Shown here: positions 36,492 through 46,303 of the stretch, in pieces
How the letters are laid out: every line of letters starts with the position of its first letter
How positions within the stretch are numbered: position 1 is the first letter of the stretch
Assembly: GCF_021608135.1 (NCBI RefSeq)
Contig: NZ_JAKIHL010000017.1
Coordinates: 1-54,811, forward strand
From: Microaerobacter geothermalis
Lineage (GTDB): Bacteria; Bacillota; Bacilli; DSM-22679
Direction of reading: 5' to 3'
Length of the DNA stretch: 54,811 nucleotides
Translations under genes and position numbers: made by a program
Notes under the pieces: model-generated
What the model was told of the DNA's origin: nothing
The model's database searches: none
What the model saw: the letters and a program-made list of their open reading frames with translations, nothing else

Positions 36492-37793
36492 TCATACCGA
36501 AGAAGACTCGGCAGACAGATGAAGATTTTTCTTCTCCTCACTTTTCTTTAATAACTCAGGATAACCGTAGGAGCCATGTTCACTAATATCTAAACCGGCT
36601 ACTTCATACTCTTCAGAAACCCGAATGCCCATAGTTACTTTCATAATACCTAATATTACAAAGGTTATCACAGCTACATATAAACCAGCAGCCACTACAC
36701 CCAAAGTTTGAATTCCGAGAAGTTTTAATCCTCCGCCGTAGAAAAGACCTGCTGATCCTCCTGTCAATTCTGCTACTCCAAAGAGTCCGATGGAAATGGT
36801 TCCCCAAATCCCAGCAATTCCATGGACGGAAAAAGCACATACCGGATCATCCACTTTCTTTCTTTCAAAATATACTGCTGTAAAATATGTGATAAAGCCC
36901 GCTGCTCCACCGATAACCACTGCAGCCCATGGTTCTACAAAGGCTGAAGGAGCGGTAATCGCAACGAGGGCTGCCAAAACTCCGTTTAGTGTGGCTGGAA
37001 TATCTGCCTTTCCGCTATGCAGTTTCGCAGCCAATAGGGCAAAGATTGCACCAGCCGCAGCAGCCAAATTGGTGGTTAATGCTACATAGGTAAATTGTGC
37101 GGCGCCAGTTTGTAAAGTACTCCCAGGATTAAAACCAAACCAACCCAACCATAAAATCAATGTCCCAAGAACCGTATAAACCTGGTTGTGGCCCGGAATT
37201 GCATTTGGCTTACCGTTTTTGTTGTATTTACCAAGTCTAGGACCCAATAATAGGGTAGCAATAAGGGCAGCAATGGCTCCGGTAAGGTGAACTACCGTAG
37301 AACCGGCAAAATCCAACATTCCCAATTCACCTAACCAACCGCCACCCCATACCCAGTGACCGATGGCAGGATAGATGACAATCATAAAGAGTGTACCAAA
37401 AACAAAATAGACAGATAATTTCGCTCTTTCTGCAAATCCTCCCCAGGCGATAGCCAGGGAAACAGCGGCAAAACCATACTGGAATAAATAGGTTAACTCA
37501 ACTGGCAAATCCCCAGAGGTTAATCCAGTTGCAAATCCTTCAAATCCTTTCAGAAACCAACCTTGTGTACCAAAGAAACCATTTCCTTCACCAAAGGTGA
37601 TTCCATATCCAAAGGCCCAAAAAACTATGGCACCTATGGCAAAGCTCAGAACCTGCTTTCCTGCAACATGCCCGGCATTTTTCATTTGTGTAGAACCCGC
37701 TTCCAGCAGTGCAAATCCCGCTTGCATAAAAATCACCAACATCGCAGCTAAATAAATCCAAACCGCATTTAGCTCATAAATAATGGTTTCCAT
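36492..37793 (-). CDS. amtB: Ammonium transporter
   Basis: The 433-residue protein is an Amt/Mep/Rh channel with about eleven membrane helices. WIYLAAMLVIFMQAGFALLE opens it, GSTVVHLTGAIAAL holds the twin-His region's first His, and FSVHGIAGIWGTISIGLF holds the second. WGGFAERAKLS is another family landmark. The C-terminal tail after GMIRV-type MGIRVSEEYEVAGLD is the usual regulatory tail. No glnK follows. A strong promoter with two GlnR/TnrA boxes lies upstream, so nitrogen control is likely. Confidence 0.94.
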   Translation of the reverse strand: METIIYELNAVWIYLAAMLVIFMQAGFALLEAGSTQMKNAGHVAGKQVLSFAIGAIVFWAFGYGITFGEGNGFFGTQGWFLKGFEGFATGLTSGDLPVELTYLFQYGFAAVSLAIAWGGFAERAKLSVYFVFGTLFMIVIYPAIGHWVWGGGWLGELGMLDFAGSTVVHLTGAIAALIATLLLGPRLGKYNKNGKPNAIPGHNQVYTVLGTLILWLGWFGFNPGSTLQTGAAQFTYVALTTNLAAAAGAIFALLAAKLHSGKADIPATLNGVLAALVAITAPSAFVEPWAAVVIGGAAGFITYFTAVYFERKKVDDPVCAFSVHGIAGIWGTISIGLFGVAELTGGSAGLFYGGGLKLLGIQTLGVVAAGLYVAVITFVILGIMKVTMGIRVSEEYEVAGLDISEHGSYGYPELLKKSEEKKNLHLSAESSSV

Positions 37794-37824
37794 ACAATCC
37801 TCTCCTTTTCTTTATTTTTTATTA

Positions 37825-37979
37825 TGTTATATTACCTAACATTATATACGTCATATCATACCTAGTTTTTCGTATTTTGTCAATATTATTTCTTGTTTAA
37901 TGTAATGTTTATTTACATAAACAAAAAGCCGTTAAATAACGGCAATTGTGTGTGATTTATCTTGTTATATTACATTACG
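37825..37979 (-). promoter_or_regulatory. amtB promoter with two GlnR/TnrA boxes and a third near-match
   Basis: Minus-strand TTGACA (37878-37883) and TATGAT (37855-37860) are 17 bases apart. Two sites fit TGTNA-N7-TNACA exactly: TGTAATGTTTATTTACA at 37901-37917, upstream of the -35, and TGTTATATTACCTAACA at 37825-37841, downstream of the start point. A third at 37963-37979 misses by one base. The upstream box is placed to activate, the downstream one to block. The middle region also holds the terminator of the copper gene. Confidence 0.85.
37923..37943 (-). terminator. Terminator of the copB-type gene
   Basis: GCCGTTA (37928-37934) pairs with TAACGGC (37937-37943); a short T-run follows on the minus strand. 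Confidence 0.7.
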
Positions 37980-37993
37980 CAGTTTGCGGTAAA

Positions 37994-40129
37994 TCACGCT
38001 AAGGAAAGTCTGTTTTCTTTTCTTCTTAACAAAAGGGAACTCAACACCACAGTGATCGTACTTCCAGACATAGCCAAAGCAGCAATTTCCGGTCTAAGCA
38101 TTATTCCAAAGGTAGGATAAAAGATACCTGCAGCAACGGGAACAGCCGCAAAATTATAGGCAACTGCCCAGAATAAATTTTGTCTGATTTTTCCGAGGGT
38201 TATTTTGCTTAATTTTACAGCCGTAACAATATCCCGCAGGTCATCCTTTACCAATACAATATCTGCGGACTCAATGGCGACATCGGTACCCGCCCCTACC
38301 GCCAAGCCTATATCTGCCTGAGTCAATGCAGGTGCATCATTCACTCCATCTCCTACCATAGCCACAAATTTGCCATCTTCTTTAAATTTCTTTATATATT
38401 CTGCCTTCTGTTGCGGAAGAACCTCCGAGTATACGAGATCAATTCCCAGTTTCTTACCAATGGCTATTGCGGTTTGTTGATTATCCCCTGTTAACATAGC
38501 TACATCAATTCCTTGATTTTTAAGCATTCTTACCGCTTCGGCGGAGGTTGGTTTTACCTCATCTGCAACGGTAATGGCTCCTGCTAACTTTTGGTCCACA
38601 GCCAGATACATGACTGTTCTACCTTTTTCCTGTAATTCTGTAACCTCCCGTAGCAGAGGGGTAATATCAATATTCTTTTCCTCCATCAACTTTCGGTTTC
38701 CGATGATCACATGACTTTCTTTTAACCAGCCTTCCGCCCCATGACCGGGAATGATGTTGAAATCACGGATATGATTTTCATTTGATTCTATTTTTTGTAC
38801 TTCTGCTTTTTTTACAATGGCTTTTGCCAAAACATGTTCTGATCCCTGTTCAATGGCTGATGCCACTTGTAACAGTTTTTCTTCTGTCCATTCAGGGGTT
38901 ACGATCATTTCCTGAACTTCCGGCTCTCCTTTAGTTAAGGTTCCTGTTTTATCCACTACCACCATATTAATCTTGGACATGCGTTCCAATGCCTGGGCAT
39001 TTTTGATTAAAATCCCTCTTCTTGCTCCCATTCCCGTGGCTAGCACGATAGCGATTGGAGTGGCAAGTCCTAACGCATCGGGACAAGCAATCACCACTAC
39101 CGCGACGGCGGCAGAAAGGGCAAAGACAACCGGAGCATCCAATAAATAATACCAGGCAACAAAAGTTAATATTCCTAGTGTAATCACCCCAATCACCAAA
39201 TATTGGGCAAACTTGTCTGCCACTCTCTGAGCTTCTGCTTTTGATTTCTGGGCATTTTCAACCAACTTTACTATTTGGGCCAAGGCGGTATCAGATCCCA
39301 CTTTTGTCGCTTTCATGATCAGTTGCCCGTTTTGATTCATGGTTCCCCCAGTCAATTCGTCGCCATGCTTTTTCTCGACGGGAACAGATTCTCCGGTGAT
39401 CATTGACTCATCCACAGAGCTAAATCCATCGATTACTTCTCCATCCACAGGAATCTTTTCTCCAGGCTTTACCATTAAGATGTCCCCAACCTGGACCTCT
39501 TCCAGCTTTACTTCCCTCCATTCTTCTTCTACCTTTATGCGGGCTGTTGGCGGAGTCAGATCTAATAATGCTTTCACGGCCTTGGTGGTTTTACTGCGGG
39601 TAATGGCTTCCATCCAATGACCTAGCAAGACAAAAGTCAATAGCATGAGGGAAGCTTCGAAATACACTTCTCCCGCATAAATAAAAGTGGCTCCCACACT
39701 GTATAGATAAGAAGCCAATACTGCCGTGGAAATTAGAACGGACATGTCAGGGCTGCGAAAACGGAGGGCTCTCCAAGCCCCTTTATAAAAAAATGAACCT
39801 CCAATGAGGACAGCAGGAGTGGCCAGCAAAAACTGCCACAGATTGTTATCAACCGGCGCTCTTAAACGAATGTTTAACAGTTCTGTGGCAATAGGGGAAT
39901 ATAAAAGAACCCATGTGGTAAAAAATAGAGTAATTATAAAAAGATTTCGGATTTTCCCAGTCATCTCCGGTCCATGATGCTCATGACTTACTCCAGCCAT
40001 ATCTTCCTGGTTATTCCCGGTAGCTTTGTTATATTCATCATGGGATTCATGAAAGTGTCCCACTTGTCCAGCCCTTTCATCAATTTTGTTGTGGACATGA
40101 CTAAATTTTTTTTTGGTTTTTTCCATCAT
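37994..40129 (-). CDS. P1B-type heavy-metal ATPase, CopB-like, with a CPD motif
   Basis: An exporting or scavenging copper-type ATPase of 711 residues. It lacks HMA domains and instead has a His-rich N-terminus ([29 protein letters not shown]), as in the CopB group. The phosphorylation site is [12 protein letters not shown] (Asp about 393), the A-domain motif is [12 protein letters not shown], and the hinge is [12 protein letters not shown]. The membrane metal motif is CPD (about 349-351, [12 protein letters not shown]), where CopB proteins usually have CPH and CopA CPC. ATG 40129 follows AAAGGG by a few bases. Confidence 0.85.
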   Translation of the reverse strand: MMEKTKKKFSHVHNKIDERAGQVGHFHESHDEYNKATGNNQEDMAGVSHEHHGPEMTGKIRNLFIITLFFTTWVLLYSPIATELLNIRLRAPVDNNLWQFLLATPAVLIGGSFFYKGAWRALRFRSPDMSVLISTAVLASYLYSVGATFIYAGEVYFEASLMLLTFVLLGHWMEAITRSKTTKAVKALLDLTPPTARIKVEEEWREVKLEEVQVGDILMVKPGEKIPVDGEVIDGFSSVDESMITGESVPVEKKHGDELTGGTMNQNGQLIMKATKVGSDTALAQIVKLVENAQKSKAEAQRVADKFAQYLVIGVITLGILTFVAWYYLLDAPVVFALSAAVAVVVIACPDALGLATPIAIVLATGMGARRGILIKNAQALERMSKINMVVVDKTGTLTKGEPEVQEMIVTPEWTEEKLLQVASAIEQGSEHVLAKAIVKKAEVQKIESNENHIRDFNIIPGHGAEGWLKESHVIIGNRKLMEEKNIDITPLLREVTELQEKGRTVMYLAVDQKLAGAITVADEVKPTSAEAVRMLKNQGIDVAMLTGDNQQTAIAIGKKLGIDLVYSEVLPQQKAEYIKKFKEDGKFVAMVGDGVNDAPALTQADIGLAVGAGTDVAIESADIVLVKDDLRDIVTAVKLSKITLGKIRQNLFWAVAYNFAAVPVAAGIFYPTFGIMLRPEIAALAMSGSTITVVLSSLLLRRKENRLSLA

Positions 40130-40288
40130 CAACACCCTTTCACAAAGAATTCCAATTATTTTAGTTTTTGAGGAGCAGGTAAATTTTATACGCAGTTCAT
40201 GATTCACTTTATCCTGTCTATTCTGTAAAATTTTCATCTCTTAAATCTAAAGGAATAAGGAAATCCTATTGTATAGGGGGTGGAACTC

Positions 40289-40426
40289 ATGATAGATTGT
40301 TGTACACCAGCAGAGGAAAAAAATAGAAAAGAAGTCAAAACTGTAGATGACTGTTGTGCACCAATGAGTAAACAGGAGGAAATAAAGGAAGAAAAGACGG
40401 AAAAAAAGCGCGGTTGCGGTTGTTAA
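40289..40426 (+). CDS. Cysteine-rich 45-residue peptide between two copper ATPase genes
   Basis: A GGGGGTGG ribosome site precedes ATG 40289. The product begins MIDCCTPAEE, contains VDDCCAPMSK and ends KKRGCGC: six cysteines as two CC pairs and a CGC tail, spaced by a Lys/Glu-rich linker. It is the only plus-strand gene between the two minus-strand ATPases and is divergent from the CopB-like gene. A strong terminator follows. The pattern suggests a soluble metal-binding buffer or chaperone, like a small metallothionein. I recall no named family, and expression is unproven. Confidence 0.7.
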   Translation: MIDCCTPAEEKNRKEVKTVDDCCAPMSKQEEIKEEKTEKKRGCGC

Positions 40427-40430
40427 CTAA

Positions 40431-40469
40431 AAAATGGGCTGTCCCAAATGTACGGGATAGCCCATTTTT
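40431..40469. terminator. Strong terminator of the cysteine-rich peptide gene
   Basis: AAAATGGGCT with GTCCC pairs with GGGAT and AGCCCATTTT across an 8-base loop, with T-runs on both strands. Confidence 0.85.
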
Positions 40470-40474
40470 ATTAA

Positions 40475-40624
40475 AGAGCCTGTTCAAAATGGAGGATAAA
40501 AAGGGCCGAGAAGTTCAAGGCAGCGTAGCTTTGAGCACCGGAGCGTATGCTTTTAATACGTGAGGAGCGCAAAAGCAAGCTAACGCAGAAATTCGACAGC
40601 AATTTTTACCGGACTTTTTGAACT
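40475..40624 (+). repeat. 150-bp repeat with inverted ends
   Basis: It starts AGAGCCTGTTCAAAATGG and ends GGACTTTTTGAACTT, imperfect inverted ends about GTTCAAAA/TTTTTGAAC. The interior is GC-balanced and non-coding (GTTCAAGGCAGCGTAGC and GAGGAGCGCAAAAGCAAGC). It lies between the terminator and the copA stop. A 29-bp copy with the middle missing is at 35356-35384. Confidence 0.6.
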
Positions 40625-40629
40625 TCCTT

Positions 40630-43050
40630 TTAAAATCCTTTCATTGGGTTAAATCGTTTCAATAAGGTTGAGTTGGTGACAACGGATACCGAACTGAACG
40701 CCATCGCAGCACCTGCAATAATCGGACTCAGGAATCCAAGGGCAGCAACTGGAATTCCTAATGTATTGTATATGAGGGCCCAGAACAGATTTTGTTTTGC
40801 CTTTCTCATCGTTTGACGGCTTAAGCGAATCGCTGCAACAATCCCGCGCAAATCCCCTCTCATAAGCGTGATATCCGCAGCTTCCATAGCTACATCAGTA
40901 CCTGTTCCTATGGCAATACCGATATCAGCGGTGGCAAGGGCAGGTGCATCATTGATTCCATCACCCACCATGGCCACGATGCGTTCCTCTTTTTTCAACT
41001 TTTCCACATTGGATGCCTTCTCTTCAGGGAGGACTTCCGCCAGTACATTCTCCGGCTTAATGCCAACCTGACGGGCAATGGCATGGGCAGTCCTTACGTT
41101 GTCTCCAGTAATCATCATCACCCGAATCCCCATTTTTTGCAAAGCCTTAATGGCTTCGGCAGAGGTATCCTTTACCGTATCAGCCACTGCAATCAAACCA
41201 GCCAACCGATGATTTATGGCAACTAGCATTGCTGTTTTGCCATTTTCCTCCAGGGCTTCTATTTCTTTTTCATGACCTGAGAAATCGATATTTTTTTCAC
41301 GCAACAATTTTCGTGTTCCCACAACCATCCGGTTTCCATCAACGGTTGCTTCAATCCCATGGCCGGGAATGGCATGAAAGGATTCCGGATCAGCCAGTTG
41401 CAGATTTTTGGCTTTTGCTCCTGCCACGATGGCCTCTGCCAAAGGGTGTTCTGAGTTCTTTTCAGCAGAGGAAACAATCTGAAGGAATTTCTCTTCCGTC
41501 CATTCCTTCGAAAGGGGAATCACATCGGTCAACTCTGGTTTTCCTTTTGTAATTGTTCCTGTTTTATCCAGAACGATCACATCCGTTTTATACGCACTCT
41601 CTAAATGCTCCCCACCTTTTATCAATATCCCGCTTTCAGCCCCTTTTCCTGTTCCCACCATCACCGCCGTCGGAGTTGCTAAACCAAGGGCACAGGGACA
41701 GGCAATCACAAGAACGGCAGTGGCAAATAAAAGAGCGAGTGTTAAATCTCTGGTTAACACATACCAGATGGTAAAGGTGAGAAGGGCAATCAGCACGACC
41801 GTCGGCACAAAAACAGAAGAAATTTTGTCCGCCATTCTCTGAATGGGAGCTTTTGATCCTTGGGCATCTTCTACGATTTTAACAATTTGTGCCAATGCCG
41901 TATCTTTTCCAACCTTTGTTGCTCTAAATTTAAACGTTCCATATTTGTTGAGGGTGGCCCCGATGACTTCATCTCCTGTCTTCTTCTCTACCGGAATACT
42001 TTCCCCTGTCAGCATGGATTCATCCAAACTGGAAGAACCCTCCACGATGATGCCATCAACCGGAACTTTTTCCCCGGGGCGAACCACAATAATGTCATCT
42101 ACGATTACGTCTTCAATAGGAATATCCTTTTCTTCCCCATTGCGTATCACTCTGGCTGTCTTGGCCTGCAGTCCCATCAACTTCTTGATCGCTTCGGAAG
42201 TACGTCCCTTGGCAACCGCTTCAAGAAGTTTTCCCAAAATAATTAACGTAATAATCACTGCACTTGTTTCATAATAAACGGCCGTTTCACCAATCAAATC
42301 TCCCCAAAAAGTTGCGATTACACTGTAGATATAAGCCGCCGAAGTACCCATCGCGATAAGAACCGACATATTGGCTGATTTATTCCTTAGGTTGTGATAG
42401 GAATCCACATAAAACTGCCAGCCGGCATAAAACTGAATCGGGGTAGCAAGTGCAAACTGGAAATATTTGTTAAAAAAGATGGCTGGCAGATTCCAGGTGA
42501 ATATTTCCGCAAACATATAGAGGACCAAGGGGACTGAGAGGGCGGCTGAAAACACAAATAATCGTTTTTGCCTGGCAATTTCCTTTTCCCTCGCTTCCCT
42601 TTCGGCATCAGCCGAACCTTCCTCATCGGCCGAAAAAGATTCATAGCCCAGTTTTTCAATTGCCTGCTTCATTTCACCAATTGAAATAAGATTTTCATTA
42701 TATTCCACCATGGCCAATTCCATTCCGAAATTTACCGTAGCTGAATATACCCCATTTAAACTGTTCAGTTTCTTTTCAATTTTTTGGGCGCAGTTGGCGC
42801 AGGTCATCCCGACCAGTTTCAGCTTCGCTCTTGATTTTGGAACCGTATAGCCCAATTTTTCAATTTTCTCCTCGAACTGGGCGGGTTGAACCTCATCAGG
42901 ATTATAGGTTATGGTTGCCTTTTCTACAGCAAAATTGACATTTGCCTCAACCACACCAGGGATTTTTTTTAAGTTCTTTTCAATCTTCAAAGCACAGCTT
43001 GCACATGTCATGCCGTTTATTTTCAGGGATGTTTGTTTCATATCGCCCAT
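40630..43050 (-). CDS. copA: Copper-exporting P1B ATPase CopA
   Basis: This 806-residue ATPase has two N-terminal HMA domains, each with a metal-binding CxxC (GMTCASC and GMTCANC). Eight membrane segments carry the CPC motif ([13 protein letters not shown]). The catalytic domain has [26 protein letters not shown] and [16 protein letters not shown] 43050 follows AAGGTGG by eight bases, and a GTG four codons upstream is not usable. This set fits Cu(I) export. No csoR or copZ gene adjoins it. Confidence 0.95.
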   Translation of the reverse strand: MGDMKQTSLKINGMTCASCALKIEKNLKKIPGVVEANVNFAVEKATITYNPDEVQPAQFEEKIEKLGYTVPKSRAKLKLVGMTCANCAQKIEKKLNSLNGVYSATVNFGMELAMVEYNENLISIGEMKQAIEKLGYESFSADEEGSADAEREAREKEIARQKRLFVFSAALSVPLVLYMFAEIFTWNLPAIFFNKYFQFALATPIQFYAGWQFYVDSYHNLRNKSANMSVLIAMGTSAAYIYSVIATFWGDLIGETAVYYETSAVIITLIILGKLLEAVAKGRTSEAIKKLMGLQAKTARVIRNGEEKDIPIEDVIVDDIIVVRPGEKVPVDGIIVEGSSSLDESMLTGESIPVEKKTGDEVIGATLNKYGTFKFRATKVGKDTALAQIVKIVEDAQGSKAPIQRMADKISSVFVPTVVLIALLTFTIWYVLTRDLTLALLFATAVLVIACPCALGLATPTAVMVGTGKGAESGILIKGGEHLESAYKTDVIVLDKTGTITKGKPELTDVIPLSKEWTEEKFLQIVSSAEKNSEHPLAEAIVAGAKAKNLQLADPESFHAIPGHGIEATVDGNRMVVGTRKLLREKNIDFSGHEKEIEALEENGKTAMLVAINHRLAGLIAVADTVKDTSAEAIKALQKMGIRVMMITGDNVRTAHAIARQVGIKPENVLAEVLPEEKASNVEKLKKEERIVAMVGDGINDAPALATADIGIAIGTGTDVAMEAADITLMRGDLRGIVAAIRLSRQTMRKAKQNLFWALIYNTLGIPVAALGFLSPIIAGAAMAFSSVSVVTNSTLLKRFNPMKGF

Positions 43051-43165
43051 GAACGATTCCACCTTCAGTCATTTCTTCCACCTTAACATTATGACTTCAA
43101 CCTAATGATTGGATGTTTTGGTGGATGCAAAATCTTTATACATAGTTCTTTGCTTTGAAGGGGGA

Positions 43166-45112
43166 CTATATACATTTTTCCAATATTAACATCTCTTCAA
43201 ATTCTTCAGCTGGAACCGGCCTGCTAAATAAATATCCCTGAATCTCATCGCAGCACTTCTTTTGCAGAAAAGCCTCTTGTGTTTTGGTTTCTACTCCCTC
43301 TGCAACCACCTTTAAATGTAATTGATGGGCAAGGGTAATAATAGCTTCAACAATTGCTGCGTTGTCACGGTCAGTATCAATGTCTTTGATAAAGCTTCGG
43401 TCAATCTTTAAGGTATCGATGGGGAGCCGCTTTAAATAATTGAGGGAAGAATATCCTGTACCAAAATCATCTACGGAAATATGAACTCCCATTTCCTTTA
43501 ATTGAGTTAACATTTCAATGTTTTTCTCAGGATTCTTCATAATATCACTTTCGGTGATTTCGATTTCCAAATAATGCGGTTGAAGTCCAGATTCTTTCAG
43601 GGCATTGTGTACCATTTCCATTAAATTATCTCTCTGTAATTGGCGGGGAGAAATATTTACTGAAACCCTTATCGGAGGATAACCCATATCCTGCCATTTC
43701 TTATTTTGTTTGCAGGCAGTTCGCATTACCCATTCACCAATAGGAATAATGAGGTTGGTTTTTTCAGCTAAAGGGATAAATTCAGTTGGAGAAATCAATC
43801 CTTCCTTCGGATTTTTCCATCTAAGCAATGCCTCCATGCCATTTATTTTCCCAGATCGAATATCTATTCTTGGTTGATAATGTATGATAAATTCTTTATT
43901 TGTTAATGCTTTTCGTAAGTGTTTTTGTAATGTGAGTTGTCTTAATCCATCATCGCTCCAGATATCCGTATAGTATTGATACGTATTTCCTCCATGATCT
44001 TTAGCTCGATACAATGCAACATCGGCATTTTTTAACAGGGTGTCCATATCTTTTGCATCATCAGGAAATAAACTAATTCCAACGCTTGCTGTTACAATAA
44101 TTTCTTCCTCTTGAATCATAAACGGCTTGTCCAACATTTTGAGTACCTTTTGTGCAATGATTTCTACGTGTTTACAGAAGGAAACATGTCGAGAAGGCGT
44201 ATTTTCTATAAGCAAAATAAATTCGTCTCCGCCAAGACGGGCGAGGAAAATATCATCATCAAACAACCCCTTTAACCTGACTGCCATGTTTTTTAATAGG
44301 GCATCCCCAAATGTGTGTCCAAATGCATCATTAATCCATTTAAATTGGTCCAAATCAAGAATCAAAATGGCAAGCTTTTGATCATCTTGGTTTTGGGATA
44401 GCTTTAAGTTTAATTGTTCGTTTAACATGCGGCGGTTTGGCAAGCCCGTTAGTTGATCATAATAAGCCTGATATTTTATGATTTCATCCTTCTCTTTCAG
44501 TTCTGTGATATCCCTAAAGAAAGCGATAAAGTTTTGGGGTTCTTCATTTTCATTTACGGCAGTTATCGTAATCCATTCCAAGTATATTTCTCCATTCTTT
44601 CTCCTGTTCCAAATCTCTCCCTGCCAATGACCAAATTGTAGCAATGTGCTCCACATACTTTTGTAGAACTCTTTTGTCTGTTTTCCTGATTTTAATATGC
44701 TAGGATTTTTCCCGATCACTTCTTCTTGTGAATAGCCCGTAATTCGGGTAAAAGCCGGATTAACCAGTTGAATTTCCCCCTCTGAATTACAAACCATAAT
44801 TCCTTCAACAGAATGGTCAAACACTGCTTTTGAAAGAAGCAGGTTATTCTCAGAATCTTTAAGAGCCTTTTGTGTTTTTACAAGTTGTTCAACTCCCCGT
44901 TTCATAAGCAAATACAGAATCAAACCGGTAGTTATAACAAAAAACCATCCTTTCAGCAGTTGAATCCAGGTATATATCACCTTGTCTTTTACTAATGAAT
45001 CTACTAGTTTATCAGATAGTAAAATCCACAGTCCTCCGAAGATTACATAGATAGCAGAAATTTTAAGAGCAATATTTTCTTTACTTATAAGTATGTTTTT
45101 ATTTCTTTTCAT
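43166..45112 (-). CDS. Membrane PAS-GGDEF-EAL c-di-GMP protein
   Basis: This 648-residue protein has two N-terminal membrane helices (about 17-36 and 50-72), then a PAS domain (FDHSVEGIMVCNSEGEIQLV). A GGDEF domain with intact RLGGDEFILL and an EAL domain with MEALLRWKNP, EIEITESDIM, VDDFGTGYSSL and KIDRSFIKD follow. Both catalytic cores look intact, so it could make or degrade c-di-GMP; which dominates is unknown. No RxxD inhibitory site is evident before GGDEF. ATG 45112 follows GAGGTGATGGA. It lies downstream of the invertible recombinase cassette, on the same strand as the recombinase in this assembly. Confidence 0.9.
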   Translation of the reverse strand: MKRNKNILISKENIALKISAIYVIFGGLWILLSDKLVDSLVKDKVIYTWIQLLKGWFFVITTGLILYLLMKRGVEQLVKTQKALKDSENNLLLSKAVFDHSVEGIMVCNSEGEIQLVNPAFTRITGYSQEEVIGKNPSILKSGKQTKEFYKSMWSTLLQFGHWQGEIWNRRKNGEIYLEWITITAVNENEEPQNFIAFFRDITELKEKDEIIKYQAYYDQLTGLPNRRMLNEQLNLKLSQNQDDQKLAILILDLDQFKWINDAFGHTFGDALLKNMAVRLKGLFDDDIFLARLGGDEFILLIENTPSRHVSFCKHVEIIAQKVLKMLDKPFMIQEEEIIVTASVGISLFPDDAKDMDTLLKNADVALYRAKDHGGNTYQYYTDIWSDDGLRQLTLQKHLRKALTNKEFIIHYQPRIDIRSGKINGMEALLRWKNPKEGLISPTEFIPLAEKTNLIIPIGEWVMRTACKQNKKWQDMGYPPIRVSVNISPRQLQRDNLMEMVHNALKESGLQPHYLEIEITESDIMKNPEKNIEMLTQLKEMGVHISVDDFGTGYSSLNYLKRLPIDTLKIDRSFIKDIDTDRDNAAIVEAIITLAHQLHLKVVAEGVETKTQEAFLQKKCCDEIQGYLFSRPVPAEEFEEMLILEKCI

Positions 45113-45209
45113 TCCATCACCTCTTTCACCATGATCTGGTGATCTCCATCTGGACATAAGGAACACTTCTGGTTTTTAGTTGTTGGTTGATCAAACATTG
45201 TTAGTACAT

Positions 45210-45238
45210 TTGCACGAATCAAGGTGTTAAAATATAAT
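45210..45238 (+). promoter_or_regulatory. Promoter pointing into the lox-like cassette
   Basis: TTGCAC (45210-45215) and a perfect TATAAT (45233-45238) are 17 bases apart. The start of transcription would fall inside the left lox-like site. In this assembly the promoter reads antisense to the recombinase gene. Confidence 0.6.
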
Positions 45239-45239
45239 A

Positions 45240-45263
45240 GTCGTACAATGTATCTTGTACGAC
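45240..45263 (+). repeat. Left lox-like recombination site
   Basis: The site is built of arm GTCGTACA, an 8-base centre ATGTATCT and arm TGTACGAC. The arms are perfectly inverted and the centre is asymmetric, which gives the site a direction. Flanking ATA before and AT after are also shared with the right site. The layout (arms plus 8-bp spacer) matches the Cre/loxP type, and the centre differs from the loxP spacer ATGTATGC only at its last two bases. Confidence 0.8.
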
Positions 45264-45281
45264 ATGCTGTAGTTTTGTAAG

Positions 45282-45305
45282 ATGTTAACCGATACATTCT
45301 ACGAC
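45282..45305 (-). repeat. Degenerate third lox-like site
   Basis: Seventeen of 24 positions match the right-hand site, including the block GATACATT and the arm end TACGAC. The other arm is badly decayed. It points the same way as the right-hand site. Confidence 0.35.
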
Positions 45306-45362
45306 CATTGTAAATTAATTTTCACAAAATATCTACAGTTTCCAAAACAAATCGACATAATT

Positions 45363-46274
45363 TTACAAATACACACTTTCAGACAAACTTTCCTCTACAT
45401 AATCAGGTGCTGATTTATTTATTTGCTCCACTGTGTGCAGGTATCGTTGAGTCGTTATTATTTGGGAATGGCCCAAATTGGCCTGTACTTGTTGTAAGGT
45501 TGCTCCATTAAGCAAAGCCATAGTCGCATTTGTGTGTCTAAGCCAGTGCGGTGTTATCTTTTTATTGATACTAGAATTTTTTCTCGCTTTTTCAATTACT
45601 CTTTCCACTTGTCTTACAGATAAGGGAAACAGCAGGCTATCATGTTTATTTTTTTCCTGCCGTAAATCGTATTCTTTTAGCAACCTCCACAGTTTTTTAG
45701 GAACCTTCACTTCTCTACTTTTATTTCCTTTTCCCTTTCTAACAGATAACCAGATATGTTCTTCTGTTGCATCATAATAAAAATCACTCCAGCGAATAGA
45801 AATCAGTTCAGACACCCGTAAACCCATTAAGACAAAAATCAAACCCATCATATAATCTCTATGACTCTGCGCTTTAAGTTGGAGTAAAAATAAATGAATT
45901 TCACGTTTTGTTAAAAAGTGATTTTTGCTTCGAATGTCTATTTTGGGCAATTTAATACAGGTAGAAAAATCATAGGAAAAAACCCGAATATTCGGCTCGT
46001 AACCCCACTTAAAAAATGAACGAATGGGAGCTAGAATCCCAGCAATCGTTGCAGAAGAATATTCTTTCACGCACTTTGAAAAATCCCCTCTTTGTAAAGC
46101 CAGCTTAAATTCTTGTACATCTCTCCAGGTAATTTCAGTAAAAGATTTGTTACCGATAAATTGATGAAACATATCCAATGATCTTTTATAATTGCGATAT
46201 GTATAAGACGAATTGCGACATTTAGTTTCTAAAAACAACTGAATAATTTGTTGATTTTCTGCTATTTTGTTCAT
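45363..46274 (-). CDS. Tyrosine recombinase enclosed by inverted lox-like sites
   Basis: This 303-residue site-specific recombinase has an N-terminal SAM-like core-binding domain (about 1-105) and a C-terminal catalytic domain. The active-site set is complete: R153 (GLRVSE), K182 (GKG), H243 and R246 (HWLRHT), H269 (LGHS) and the nucleophile Y278 (QRYLH). GGAGGAGGG lies just before ATG 46274; a longer frame would begin inside the right-hand lox-like site and was rejected. Only 29 bases separate the ATG from that site, leaving no room for a promoter. The arrangement predicts that this enzyme inverts the DNA carrying its own gene. Confidence 0.9.
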   Translation of the reverse strand: MNKIAENQQIIQLFLETKCRNSSYTYRNYKRSLDMFHQFIGNKSFTEITWRDVQEFKLALQRGDFSKCVKEYSSATIAGILAPIRSFFKWGYEPNIRVFSYDFSTCIKLPKIDIRSKNHFLTKREIHLFLLQLKAQSHRDYMMGLIFVLMGLRVSELISIRWSDFYYDATEEHIWLSVRKGKGNKSREVKVPKKLWRLLKEYDLRQEKNKHDSLLFPLSVRQVERVIEKARKNSSINKKITPHWLRHTNATMALLNGATLQQVQANLGHSQIITTQRYLHTVEQINKSAPDYVEESLSESVYL

Positions 46275-46303
46275 GGTGCCCTCCTCCATATATCTTGTCA
46301 TAT

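Noticed and set aside
40475-40624. Small RNA gene downstream of the cysteine-rich peptide gene
   Set aside because: Its ends recur at 35356-35384, so it is better explained as a repeat; no promoter was found.
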